A DNA stretch of 64,000 nucleotides from assembly GCF_002043095.1 (NCBI RefSeq), contig NZ_MVOC01000055.1, positions 1 to 64,000 on the forward strand, read 5' to 3'. This document shows positions 9,243 through 17,381 of the stretch, piece after piece. A program made the position numbers and the translations under genes. The stretch's first letter is position 1. Each line of letters opens with the position of its first letter. A model generated the notes under the pieces. It made no database searches. It was not told where the DNA came from and saw only the letters and a list, made by a program, of their open reading frames with translations. The DNA is from Mycobacterium sp. AT1. Its GTDB lineage: Bacteria; Actinomycetota; Actinomycetes; Mycobacteriales; Mycobacteriaceae.

Positions 9243-9283
9243 GGTTCATCACGCTAGGACTCGAATGTGACCCCGGATACGAC

Positions 9284-9300
9284 TGCGTCTTTTTGAGACA
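9284..9300. promoter_or_regulatory. Operator-like motif, copy A
   Basis: TGCGTCTTTTTGAGACA. The 18-mer with one preceding C matches copy B (11954-11971) at 15 of 18 bases. The consensus of the three copies is TGCGTC, four bases, TG(A/C)GACA. It lies 41 bases from the aldehyde dehydrogenase start, as expected for an activator site. Confidence 0.6.
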
Positions 9301-9346
9301 GTCGCACGCGGGACCGGCTTTGGCCCGCAAGATCGGGTCTAGGATT

Positions 9347-9362
9347 TGTGATCCAGATCGCA
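9347..9362. promoter_or_regulatory. Inverted repeat before the regulator gene
   Basis: TGTGATC, two bases, GATCGCA: seven-base arms with one mismatch, 38 bases before the regulator ATG. It differs from the TGCGTC motif and could serve autoregulation, or be fortuitous. Confidence 0.3.
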
Positions 9363-9400
9363 TTTAGCCGATTGGCCTCCCGAAGGCGTGAGGTGAGGAG

Positions 9401-11131
9401 ATGCCCGTGTCTGAACGGCCAAGGGGTTCGAGGCTCGAGGAGCTGCGGGCGGAGATTCTGACTGCCACGGACCCGGACCGCGCGGTGCCTGCAGGGCTTC
9501 TCGAATCGTGGCTGCGCTCGAAGAACGCGCTGGGTGCGCCGGGTAACGTCCGCGACGTTCCCCGGGTCGACGAGGACCTGATCGACAACCACTTGCTCGA
9601 GATGTTCCAGGCCCCGATGGCCCGCGCCGCGGAGGACCTGGCCGGCTCGGGCATGGGTCTGTTGCTCGCCGACGCTCACGGTCGCATCGTGCAGCGGTGG
9701 TCGCTGGACTCGTCGGCGATGAACCAGCTGGACCGGCTCGGGACGGTACGCGGTGCCGTGCTCGCCGAGGACGCCGTCGGCACCAACGGCGTTGGAACGG
9801 CGATCGCATCGGGCAGGAGCGTGCAGATCTCCGGCGCCGAGCATTTTGCCGACGTCTATCACGACGCGCTGTGCACCGGTGCGCCGGTGTGGCATCCCAT
9901 CACCGGCAAGCTGTTGGCCGCGGTCACCATGTCGACCAAGATCGACGAACGCAGCGGCCTGCTGCTGCCGCTGACCAATTCGCTTGCCGCGCAACTGCAA
10001 CAGCACGTCCTCGACGCCGCGCAGCCGGGGTCGCGCGCCATGCTGGCGGCCTTCCTCGACGCGTCAGCGCGCCACGACGGGCCCGTGGTGGCGTTCGGTC
10101 CCGACGGGCTGACGATGCGGAGCCGGCGGGCCGGGGAACTGACCCAGACCGACGTCGACCTGATCGGCCACCTGTGTGCCGGGCTGCGGCACGAAGCCCG
10201 CCTCACCGCGGAGCTGTCGACCGGCACGACGGCCGTCGACGCCACGGTGCTCGACGCCGGTGCTGGTGTGGTGGCGGCCCTGCGGCCCGCGCCGCGGGTG
10301 ACGGTCGGGCACGGCAGGCCCGCCTCGGATGGGCTGGTGGGACAGACCAAGTCGTGGCTGGGGGTGGCCCACCACGTCAGCAGGCACATCTCCGCGCGCA
10401 CGGCACTTCTCGTCGCGGGCGAACCGGGCAGCGGCAAGACCTCGCTGGCGCTTGGTCGCCCGTACCGGCCGGGCTCGGTACAGCCCGACGTCGCGGTGGT
10501 GCACACCGCACAGCGCCAGATCATCGGCGACCAGGCGTGGCTGCAGGAGCTCGTCGACGCGGTCGAAGGCCCGACGCGGGTGGTCGTCCGCGCGGTGGAG
10601 CACCTCGACCCTCGGGCGCTCGCCGCTCTGAGGTCGTTGATCGAGGCCAACACTGGTCTGGGCTCGGTGCTCGTCACGGCGACGGCTGCCACGCAGTCAG
10701 AGGCCGCTGCCATGGCCACCCGGCTTGGGGTGGCGATGGTCTGGGTGCCGCCGCTGCGGGAGCGGTCTTCGGACATCCCCGCGTTGTGGAATGCCTTTGC
10801 TGCCCAACGCTCTCCGGGATTGCGCCTGGCGCTCGGCGACGACGCGCGCCGCGCGCTGGAGGCCGCCGGATGGCCTGGCAACCTCGCCGAACTCCGGACG
10901 CTGGTCGCCCAGATGGTGGCCGAGGGGTCCCGCGGCGTGGTGCAACTCGACCAGCTGCCCGACTCGTTGCGGGCGCACCGCTCCTGGTCGATGATCGAGC
11001 GCACCGAGATGGAGACCATCCGCCGGGCCCTCCAGGAGGCGGGCGGCAACCGGTCCAAGGCGGCCGAGCTGCTCGGTGTCTCGCGCGCGACGATCCACCG
11101 AAAGCTCAAGACGTACAACCTTTCTGGCTGA
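9401..11131 (+). CDS. AcoR-like GAF/AAA/Fis transcriptional activator (degenerate NtrC type)
   Basis: A 576-residue regulator. An N-terminal GAF-type sensor (about 60-200, with EDAVGTNGVGTA and GAEHF, typical of AcoR/MimR proteins) precedes a AAA-like core with P-loop GEPGSGKT at 340-347 and an LRERSSDIPAL element. It ends in a Fis-type helix-turn-helix (NRSKAAELLGVSRATIHRKL). The core lacks a GAFTGA loop and has a poor Walker B, fitting the absence of sigma-54 in mycobacteria. It is divergent from the aldehyde dehydrogenase operon, and its stop lies one base from the SDR stop. It probably activates both flanking operons through the TGCGTC-N4-TGNGACA sites. Confidence 0.9.
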   Translation: MPVSERPRGSRLEELRAEILTATDPDRAVPAGLLESWLRSKNALGAPGNVRDVPRVDEDLIDNHLLEMFQAPMARAAEDLAGSGMGLLLADAHGRIVQRWSLDSSAMNQLDRLGTVRGAVLAEDAVGTNGVGTAIASGRSVQISGAEHFADVYHDALCTGAPVWHPITGKLLAAVTMSTKIDERSGLLLPLTNSLAAQLQQHVLDAAQPGSRAMLAAFLDASARHDGPVVAFGPDGLTMRSRRAGELTQTDVDLIGHLCAGLRHEARLTAELSTGTTAVDATVLDAGAGVVAALRPAPRVTVGHGRPASDGLVGQTKSWLGVAHHVSRHISARTALLVAGEPGSGKTSLALGRPYRPGSVQPDVAVVHTAQRQIIGDQAWLQELVDAVEGPTRVVVRAVEHLDPRALAALRSLIEANTGLGSVLVTATAATQSEAAAMATRLGVAMVWVPPLRERSSDIPALWNAFAAQRSPGLRLALGDDARRALEAAGWPGNLAELRTLVAQMVAEGSRGVVQLDQLPDSLRAHRSWSMIERTEMETIRRALQEAGGNRSKAAELLGVSRATIHRKLKTYNLSG

Positions 11132-11132
11132 G

Positions 11133-11864
11133 CTACTGCGCCAGATAGCCGCCGTCGATCACCAGTTCCGAACCGGTGACGAAGCTGGCCTCGTCGGAGG
11201 CGAGGAACACCACGCCGTTGGCGATCTCCTCGGGCAGCCCCGGCCGGCCCATCGGAGTCTGCGCCACGACGAAGTCGTTGATCTCGACCTCCTGCGCGTC
11301 GGTCAGCGGCGTCTTGACGAACCCGGGGTGCACCGAGTTCACCCGCACGTTGTCCTTCGCGTAGCTGATCGCGGCGCTCTTCGACATGTTGCGCACCGCG
11401 CCCTTGGTGGCGTGATACGCGTGTGCGCCTGGCACGGCGGCGTTGCCCCAGATCGACGACACGTTGACGATCGAACCGCTGCGTCGGCCCACCATGTGGG
11501 GGATCACCGAGCGCATGCCAAGGAACGTGCCGGTCTGATTGGTGGCGATGACGCGTTCCCACTCGGCGACGCTGAGTTCGTGCAGCGCCTGGTAGGCGAT
11601 GATGCCCGCGTTGTTGGCCAGGACGTCGACGCGTCCGTAGCGGTCGACGACGTCGTCGACCACCGTTGCCCAGTCGTCTTCCTGGGACACGTCCAGCTGG
11701 CGGTAGTCGATGCCCGCCGAACGCGGCCCGAACGACTCGTCGGTCTTGGACCGACCGGTGGCGATGGTGGTGGCGCCCTCCCTGGCGAATGCCTCGGCGA
11801 TGGCGTGCCCAATGCCCCGGCACGAGCCGGTGACCAGTGCAATCTTGCCGTCCAAACGGTTCAT
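11133..11864 (-). CDS. Short-chain alcohol dehydrogenase (SDR)
   Basis: A classical SDR of 243 residues: cofactor motif TGSCRGIG near the start, NNAG in the middle, catalytic Ser in NVSS and YHATK (YxxxK), then the C-terminal TGSELVIDGGYLAQ. I chose the ATG at 11864 because GAGGAG lies eight bases upstream and the conserved N-terminus (LDGKIALVTG) begins there. The open frame continues upstream without family similarity. In context it would oxidise a secondary alcohol to the ketone used by the Baeyer-Villiger enzyme, like ChnA (inference). It is divergent from the esterase gene across a promoter with two operator-like motifs. Confidence 0.9.
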   Translation of the reverse strand: MNRLDGKIALVTGSCRGIGHAIAEAFAREGATTIATGRSKTDESFGPRSAGIDYRQLDVSQEDDWATVVDDVVDRYGRVDVLANNAGIIAYQALHELSVAEWERVIATNQTGTFLGMRSVIPHMVGRRSGSIVNVSSIWGNAAVPGAHAYHATKGAVRNMSKSAAISYAKDNVRVNSVHPGFVKTPLTDAQEVEINDFVVAQTPMGRPGLPEEIANGVVFLASDEASFVTGSELVIDGGYLAQ

Positions 11865-11933
11865 CGGTGCATCTCCTCGTCGGTGGTTCGTGGTGGCTGA
11901 AGCCTGACGTGACGCCCGGACGGCGAGGTGACG

Positions 11934-11950
11934 TGCGTCACGGTGAGACA
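11934..11950. promoter_or_regulatory. Operator-like motif, copy C
   Basis: TGCGTCACGGTGAGACA, same orientation as copy B and starting exactly 21 bases before it (two helical turns). It matches copy A at 13 of 17 bases. It lies 69 bases upstream of the SDR start. Confidence 0.55.
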
Positions 11951-11954
11951 GCAC

Positions 11955-11971
11955 TGCGTCAATTTGCGACA
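11955..11971. promoter_or_regulatory. Operator-like motif, copy B
   Basis: TGCGTCAATTTGCGACA. With copy C it forms a phased tandem pair between the SDR gene and the esterase gene, 84 bases before the esterase ATG. It matches copy A at 14 of 17 bases. Confidence 0.6.
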
Positions 11972-12055
11972 CCCCCCGGTCGGCGCCCGGCACCGACCCA
12001 CACTGGCTGCAGTGCCGCAGGTCACAGTCGCGGTGGACCAGATCAGGAGAGCCGA

Positions 12056-13000
12056 ATGACCATCCAACCGACCGATCCGCTGGGCCGGATGTACGCCGAG
12101 TGGACAGAGGAGTTCATCGCCAATCCGGACATGTCACTGCGGCTCATGCGGTGGCTGTTCGAGGACTGGCAGCGCGTCACCACCGAGCCGTCCGACGTCA
12201 CCTACGAGACCACCGAATTGGGCGGTGTGCCAGGAGTCCTGGTGACGCCGCTGACGGCCGACCCCGGCCAGGTGCTGGTGTTCCTGCACGGCGGCGGCTT
12301 CGCGCTTGGCTCGTCGGCCAGTCACCGCAAGCTGGCCGGCCACGTCGCCAAGGCCTGCGGCACCCACGCCTTCGTCGCCGACTTCCGGCGCGCCCCCGAA
12401 CATCCCTTCCCCGCGCAGCTCGACGACGCGACCTCGGTGTTCGACGCGCTGGTCGACGGTGGCACCGACCCGGCCGACATCACGTTCGTCGGGGACAGCG
12501 CCGGCGCCAGCATCGCCATCGCCACCACGCTGCGCATGCTGCGTGACGGCAGGCGCACCCCGGGACTCGTCGTGACCGTCTCGCCGTGGCTGGACATGGA
12601 GAACACGGGGGAGACCCTGGTGACCAACGACGCCACCGACTTCCTGATCACGCGAGAAGGACTGCAGGGCAACATCGACCGCTACCTCTCCGGTGGTGCC
12701 GACCCGACCGATCCGCTGGTGAACCCGCTCTACGCGGACTTCGCCGGATTCCCGCCGCTGTACGTCACCGCCTCCGACGTCGAATCGCTCTTCTCCGACG
12801 CCACCCGGCTGGAGGCCTTGGCAAGGACGGCGGGCGTGGACGTCACGTTCGACGTCGCGCACGGGGAGCAGCACGTATTTCCCCTGCAGGCAGGCAATCT
12901 GGCGTCCGCCGACGCGGGTGTCGCCGCCATCGCCGACTGGTACCGCGCACGCCGTACCGCCAACGCCCATCAGCACCTCACCCCATCCGCCGCCGTCTGA
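12056..13000 (+). CDS. HSL-family (GDXG) alpha/beta hydrolase, probable lactone/ester hydrolase
   Basis: A 314-residue carboxylesterase of the hormone-sensitive-lipase family. The oxyanion-hole motif HGGGF is at 78-82, nucleophile S148 lies in GDSAG, an acid in DVESLFSD and the histidine in GEQHVF. Monoterpene epsilon-lactone hydrolase MlhB belongs to this family. The ATG at 12056 has AGGAGA a few bases upstream. The Baeyer-Villiger monooxygenase follows after 18 bases, so hydrolysis of its lactone or ester product is the likely job, as for ChnC. Confidence 0.9.
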   Translation: MTIQPTDPLGRMYAEWTEEFIANPDMSLRLMRWLFEDWQRVTTEPSDVTYETTELGGVPGVLVTPLTADPGQVLVFLHGGGFALGSSASHRKLAGHVAKACGTHAFVADFRRAPEHPFPAQLDDATSVFDALVDGGTDPADITFVGDSAGASIAIATTLRMLRDGRRTPGLVVTVSPWLDMENTGETLVTNDATDFLITREGLQGNIDRYLSGGADPTDPLVNPLYADFAGFPPLYVTASDVESLFSDATRLEALARTAGVDVTFDVAHGEQHVFPLQAGNLASADAGVAAIADWYRARRTANAHQHLTPSAAV

Positions 13001-13018
13001 ACCGAAGGAACGACGACC

Positions 13019-14650
13019 ATGAGCATCGAAACGCATGACGCCATCGTGATCGGGGCCGGCTTCTCCGGCCTGGCGATCCTGCACCATCTCCGCGAGATCG
13101 GCCTGGACACCCTGGTTCTGGACGCCCAGGACGGCGTCGGTGGAACGTGGTTGGCCAACCGCTACCCCGGCGTGCGGACCGACAGTGAATACAGCTACTA
13201 CTCCTTCTCGTTCTCCAAGGAGGTGCGCGACGAGTGGTCGTGGTCGCAGCGCTACCCCGCGGGACGAGAAGTGTTGTCCTACCTCAACTTCGTCGCCGAC
13301 CGCCTCGACCTGCGCCGTGACATCAGGCTCAACACCCGCGTTCGGTCCGCCCGCTACGACGAGGTCGACAACACGTGGACGGTGGAGATCGAGGGCGGCG
13401 CACCCGTGGTGGCCAAGTATCTGATCAGCGGCATGGGAGTGCTGTCGCAACCAATCTTTCCCGACATCGCAGGCGTCGACACCTTCGCGGGCGAGAAGTA
13501 CCACACCGCGTACTGGCCCCGGGACGGTGTCGACCTGGCCGGCAAGCGCGTCGGCCTGATCGGGCTCGGTGCTTCGGGAATCCAGATCGTGCCCGAGATC
13601 GCCCCGCTGGTCGACGAATTCGTCGTCTTCCAGCGCACGCCCAACTTCGTGGTGGAGACCACGAACGACGCCGTCACCGCCGACGACATGGCGTGGCTTC
13701 GGGACAACTACGACGCGATCTACGACAAGGCCGCCAACCATCCGTTCGGCGTCGCGATGGAGCCCGCCCGGTTCAGCGCCCTCGAAGTCTCGGATGAGCA
13801 GCGCCGCAGCATCTTCGAGAGCAAGTGGAACGAGGGCGGCTTTCACTTCGCGAACGAGTGCTTCAACGACCTCGCGACCAACCACGCCGCCAGCGAGTTG
13901 GCCTCCGAATTCATCCGGTCCAAGATTCGCGAGATCGTCAAGGACCCGGCCACCGCCGACCTGTTGAGCCCGAAGACGTACTCGTTCAACGGCAAGCGCG
14001 TTCCCACCGGCCACGGCTACTACCACGCGTTCAACCTGGACCACGTCCGTCTGGTCGACACCGCGTCCACCCCGATCACCGCGATCACCCCGACGGGCGT
14101 GCGCGTCGGCGACACCGAGTACGAGCTCGACGTGCTGATCTTCGCCACCGGCTTCGACGCGATGACCGGAACGCTCACCAACATCGACATCGTCGGCCGT
14201 GACGGAATCACCCTGCGGGACAGGTGGAACCGGGACGGTCTGAAGTCCAACCTCGGCATCGGTGTGCACGGCTTCCCGAACTTCTTCATGTCGCTTGGGC
14301 CGCAGACGCCGTACTCGAACCTGGTGGTGCCGATTCAGCTTGGCGCCCAATGGCTGCAGCGTGCGCTGCGCTGGGCCAGGGACAACGACGTCGACGTCTT
14401 CGAAGCCACGCAGGAGTCCGAGGATTGGTGGGCCGGGGAGACCGAGCGCACCGGCAAGGCGACGGTGATGTACACCGAGGGCAAGAAGGCCAAGGCGTGG
14501 TTCCTCGGTGAGAACGTGCCGGGCAAGCCCGAGGCCTTCCTCGTCTACATGGGCGGCGGTCAGGTGTACCAGCAGCATTGCCGCGAACTGGAGGAGTCGG
14601 GCTACGAAGCGCTGCGGGCGCCGAGTCGGGTCGCCGAGCCGGTGATCTGA
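13019..14650 (+). CDS. Flavin-dependent Baeyer-Villiger monooxygenase
   Basis: A type I BVMO of 543 residues using FAD and NADPH to insert oxygen next to a ketone. Visible marks are the FAD Rossmann motif GAGFSG (12-17), the BVMO fingerprint FAGEKYHTAYWP (156-167, matching FxGxxxHxxxWP exactly) and the NADPH Rossmann motif GLGASG (182-187). Length matches cyclohexanone/cyclopentanone monooxygenases. A GAAGGAA ribosome site precedes the ATG. It is co-directional and closely spaced with the esterase, so ketone oxidation and ester hydrolysis are probably sequential. The ketone itself cannot be named from sequence. Confidence 0.95.
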   Translation: MSIETHDAIVIGAGFSGLAILHHLREIGLDTLVLDAQDGVGGTWLANRYPGVRTDSEYSYYSFSFSKEVRDEWSWSQRYPAGREVLSYLNFVADRLDLRRDIRLNTRVRSARYDEVDNTWTVEIEGGAPVVAKYLISGMGVLSQPIFPDIAGVDTFAGEKYHTAYWPRDGVDLAGKRVGLIGLGASGIQIVPEIAPLVDEFVVFQRTPNFVVETTNDAVTADDMAWLRDNYDAIYDKAANHPFGVAMEPARFSALEVSDEQRRSIFESKWNEGGFHFANECFNDLATNHAASELASEFIRSKIREIVKDPATADLLSPKTYSFNGKRVPTGHGYYHAFNLDHVRLVDTASTPITAITPTGVRVGDTEYELDVLIFATGFDAMTGTLTNIDIVGRDGITLRDRWNRDGLKSNLGIGVHGFPNFFMSLGPQTPYSNLVVPIQLGAQWLQRALRWARDNDVDVFEATQESEDWWAGETERTGKATVMYTEGKKAKAWFLGENVPGKPEAFLVYMGGGQVYQQHCRELEESGYEALRAPSRVAEPVI

Positions 14651-14659
14651 GCGGGCCGG

Positions 14660-15091
14660 CTACGACAGCGGCGCGGTCAGCTCGACGTTGATGTCGTCCG
14701 GATCCTGGAACGACAGGATGGCGATGCCAGCGTCGGTCAGGTCGACGATCTCTCCGTGCGTGACGCCCGCGTCCCGCAGTGCGGTCTTGGCGGCTTCGAG
14801 TGCGGCGCGGTCCGCCACGGCGAAGCCCACGTGGTCCAGACCGGTTCGCGTGGAATCGAATTCGCAGTCACCGACCGGCCGCAGCCCGAAGAGGGTGCCC
14901 TGCGGGGTCTGGTAGACGACGCCGCCGTAGAACTTTTCCGGCGACTCCGTCACACCGGGTTCGTCGACCGAGTCGGACGCGTCGACGGCCGTCGGCCAGC
15001 CGAACACCTCGTCGTAGAACTTCTTGGACCGTCCGATGTCGGTGACGGTGAGCCGAACGTGGTGGAAGCCGGAGCTGTCGACGAGTGCCAT
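14660..15091 (-). CDS. VOC (glyoxalase/bleomycin resistance) family protein
   Basis: A single 143-residue vicinal-oxygen-chelate protein with paired beta-alpha-beta modules: HHVRLTVTDIGRSKKFYDEVFG at the start (core HHVRLTVTDI) and LDHVGFAVADRAAL in the second half, plus a terminal Glu in NVELTAP. Potential metal ligands are H10, H11, an H in GLDHVGF and that Glu. The substrate is unknown. It is convergent with the Baeyer-Villiger gene, with nine bases between stops, and is probably independent of it. Confidence 0.85.
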   Translation of the reverse strand: MALVDSSGFHHVRLTVTDIGRSKKFYDEVFGWPTAVDASDSVDEPGVTESPEKFYGGVVYQTPQGTLFGLRPVGDCEFDSTRTGLDHVGFAVADRAALEAAKTALRDAGVTHGEIVDLTDAGIAILSFQDPDDINVELTAPLS

Positions 15092-15165
15092 TACACAGTG
15101 TTACCCGCTCCGAGGGCGGGGCCGGCGGCAGGGGTGCCGGGGTAAGGCTTTGGTCATAACCGGCG

Positions 15166-15624
15166 CTAGGTCGTGGCGGTGGCCTGCTGCAGGCCCCTGG
15201 TGGCGAGCACGTCGGCCAACTCGTTGTCGGCCACCCCGGAATGTCCCTTCACCCAGAACCATTCGACCTCGTGCACCGCGCAGGCGGCCTGCAGCCGCTT
15301 CCACAGGTCGACGTTCTTGACCGGCTGCTTGGCCGAGGTCAGCCAGCCGTTGCGCTCCCAGCCGAGGACCCACTTGGTGATGCCGCTGCGGACGTAGGTG
15401 CTGTCGGTGTACAGGTGCACGAGGACGGGTCGGGTGAGCGCCTCGAGTGCCATGATCGGCGCCGTCAGCTCCATCCGGTTGTTGCTGGTGTCGGTCGGCT
15501 CGCCGCCGAACATCTCGCGGACGTGCCCGCGGTGGCGCAGCACGGCCCCCCAGCCGCCGGGACCGGGGTTTGGTCGGCAGCCGCCGTCGGTGTGGATCAC
15601 GACGGGGTCCGCGGTCTCGGTCAT
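15166..15624 (-). CDS. rnhA: Ribonuclease HI
   Basis: Degrades the RNA strand of RNA-DNA hybrids. The 152-residue protein has every RNase HI catalytic residue: D13 (HTDGGC), E52 (RMELTAP), D74 (YTDSTY), H128 (VKGHSG) and D138 (NELAD). The ATG at 15624 forms an ATGA overlap with the upstream VOC gene, so the two are probably translated together. A stand-alone rnhA in this neighbourhood is also known in M. smegmatis, as I recall. Confidence 0.95.
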   Translation of the reverse strand: MTETADPVVIHTDGGCRPNPGPGGWGAVLRHRGHVREMFGGEPTDTSNNRMELTAPIMALEALTRPVLVHLYTDSTYVRSGITKWVLGWERNGWLTSAKQPVKNVDLWKRLQAACAVHEVEWFWVKGHSGVADNELADVLATRGLQQATATT

Positions 15625-16172
15625 CCGCCGAGGATATGCGGCGAGATCAGCGCCGTCCGTACCGACATTCCGAATTCGCGATGTCGGAGCGTGGTAATTC
15701 GGCGACCCGGTTGGACGGCGGCCTTGACCGGTGAGGTGTGGTCGCCGAACGACTTGGCCGTCGCCTCGACGTCGTCGACGACGTACGTCATCCCCCACAG
15801 GCCCGACGGTCCGTCGCCCGCAATGTGTGGCGCACCCACGACCTCGACGATCACCTCCCCGAGGCGGAAGAAGATCTGGCGGATGGCCTGCCCGCCCAGT
15901 TCGCCGTCGCGTTCGCGGCGGGGTCGCACCCCGAGGTCGGCCAGCGCGGCGACCGTGCGCGCCAGATCCGGGGACAGCAGCACGACGTGGTCCACGGAGA
16001 TGACGCCGTTCGGGTGCGACGCGGGCGTGACCGGGGACGCGTCCGACGCCGTGGTCGGTACGCCGTCGAGGTCGTGAACGTCCGCCGGCACGCCGCGCAG
16101 CGACCACCCCACGATGCCGGTGCCGCGTTCGCGTCCGACCAAGCGGATGCCGACGCCACCGACCCGGCACAC
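15621..16172 (-). CDS. VOC-family (glyoxalase-like) protein, start uncertain
   Basis: A glyoxalase-like protein with ISVDHVVLLSPDLARTVAAL in its C-terminal half. The first usable codon is GTG at 16172, but it truncates the N-terminal domain. In the same frame, sequence upstream still looks like protein (VTVAEFHVADPPESW) as far as about 16265, just after the cutinase stop. No ATG, GTG or TTG exists there, and a CTG at 16253 is the best candidate. The true product may therefore be about 210 residues and start at CTG. The gene is coupled to rnhA by an ATGA overlap and follows the cutinase gene on the same strand. Confidence 0.75.
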   Translation of the reverse strand: MCRVGGVGIRLVGRERGTGIVGWSLRGVPADVHDLDGVPTTASDASPVTPASHPNGVISVDHVVLLSPDLARTVAALADLGVRPRRERDGELGGQAIRQIFFRLGEVIVEVVGAPHIAGDGPSGLWGMTYVVDDVEATAKSFGDHTSPVKAAVQPGRRITTLRHREFGMSVRTALISPHILGG

Positions 16173-16263
16173 GGCATCGGCGTCGACGGTGAAGCCGGCC
16201 CGGGTCCAGGACTCCGGCGGATCGGCGACGTGGAACTCGGCGACGGTGACCAGGACGGCGCGC

Positions 16264-16941
16264 TCAGACCTTGCTCGCGACGAAGGCGGCGGCCTCGTCG
16301 GTCAAGCCGATCCTCGTGTAACTGGTGTGCGCTGAGCCGTCGTCGCCGTCGGAACAGATGGGGTCGCCCGGCGCGCACAGCTGAATCGTCTTGCCCGCGT
16401 AGAGCGGACCGACGGTCACCGGGGGCTGGCCGATCATGTCCATGAACCGGGTGTCCGGCGTGCCGAGCAGCGCCACGGCCGCGACGTGGTCGGCGACGCT
16501 GGCGGGCATTGGCTGTGGCACGTCGGCCGGGTCGACGCCACCGGGCACCGCGTTCGCGGTGACGAAACCGACCACCGCCGCGCCCTGCGAGTAACCGCCG
16601 AGCACCATCTTGGTGTTGGGGCACGTTGCCGCCATGCCCTCGATGTGGTTCGCCGCGTCGCGGATGCCGTCAACCGCGGTCGGGAAGTTGGTGCTCGCCG
16701 GATAGACGACGGCGTAGACGCCGACCGACTTGGCGCCGACCTTGGCGCGGACGGCGTCGACGAACTCCTGCCCGATGCCGCCGAGGCCCTGCGGTGCGAA
16801 TGTGCCGCGTGCGAACACCACCTCGACGTCGGGGCATGGGGCGGCCGACGCCGTCGGAGCACCGCCCGTGGGGACGACGAGGAAGCTGGCGGCAAGGGCG
16901 AACGTGGCGCCGGTCAGCCCAGCGAGGTGGCGTGCAGTCAT
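16264..16941 (-). CDS. Secreted cutinase-family esterase (Culp)
   Basis: A 225-residue exported serine esterase. The N-terminus is a signal peptide ending near TASAAP. The mature protein starts CPDVEVVFARGT and carries the nucleophile elbow GGYSQG, an aspartate in CAPGDPICSDG and a histidine in SAHTSY, the cutinase triad with its disulfide cysteines. Mycobacterial cutinase-like proteins hydrolyse lipid esters at the cell surface. The ATG at 16941 gives the proper signal peptide, and an upstream extension of the frame does not look coding. Confidence 0.93.
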   Translation of the reverse strand: MTARHLAGLTGATFALAASFLVVPTGGAPTASAAPCPDVEVVFARGTFAPQGLGGIGQEFVDAVRAKVGAKSVGVYAVVYPASTNFPTAVDGIRDAANHIEGMAATCPNTKMVLGGYSQGAAVVGFVTANAVPGGVDPADVPQPMPASVADHVAAVALLGTPDTRFMDMIGQPPVTVGPLYAGKTIQLCAPGDPICSDGDDGSAHTSYTRIGLTDEAAAFVASKV

Positions 16942-16991
16942 GAATCCAGACTGACACAGATCGGGATTGCCTTCTGTGACATCGTTGTGCC

Positions 16992-17381
16992 ATGAGCAGT
17001 GACTACACCGATGCCGACGGCGACCAGCTGACCGAGGAGGACACCCTGGTCGACAGGGGAGTCGACGATCTGCTCGACGAGGGCTACTCACCACCGGACC
17101 GGTGGAAGGAGCCCAGGGACAACGAGACGCTCGACGAACACCTGTCCGAGGAGGAACCGGATCCGGCCATGCAGCTCGACGACCCCGACGAGCAGGCCGG
17201 CGACGACGAGGTGGGCGATCGGCGCGCGGGCCGGCTGGTCGCGCCCGACGAGGGCTTCGGTGCCGACACCGAGTCCGATCTACTCGGTCGCGAGGTCGGA
17301 ATCGACGGGGGTGCCGCGTCTGCCGAGGAGGCGGCGATCCACGTCATCGACGAAGACGACCAGATCGACGAAGACGACTAG
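16992..17381 (+). CDS. DUF5709 family acidic protein
   Basis: A 129-residue, strongly acidic and probably disordered protein matching the actinobacterial DUF5709 pattern: DEGYSPPDRW, then ETLDEHLSEEEPD and a C-terminal AIHVIDEDD. No signal peptide or membrane segment is present, and its function is unknown. It is divergent from the cutinase, with only 50 bases between start codons. Confidence 0.85.
   Translation: MSSDYTDADGDQLTEEDTLVDRGVDDLLDEGYSPPDRWKEPRDNETLDEHLSEEEPDPAMQLDDPDEQAGDDEVGDRRAGRLVAPDEGFGADTESDLLGREVGIDGGAASAEEAAIHVIDEDDQIDEDD

Noticed and set aside
9243..9400. Sigma-54 promoter before the aldehyde dehydrogenase operon
   Set aside because: No clear -24/-12 pair was found, mycobacteria lack RpoN and the regulator has no GAFTGA loop.
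12134..14578. 814-codon minus-strand frame opposite the esterase and BVMO genes
   Set aside because: It spans two well-supported genes in antisense and shows only low-complexity Val/Gly/His/Asp sequence.
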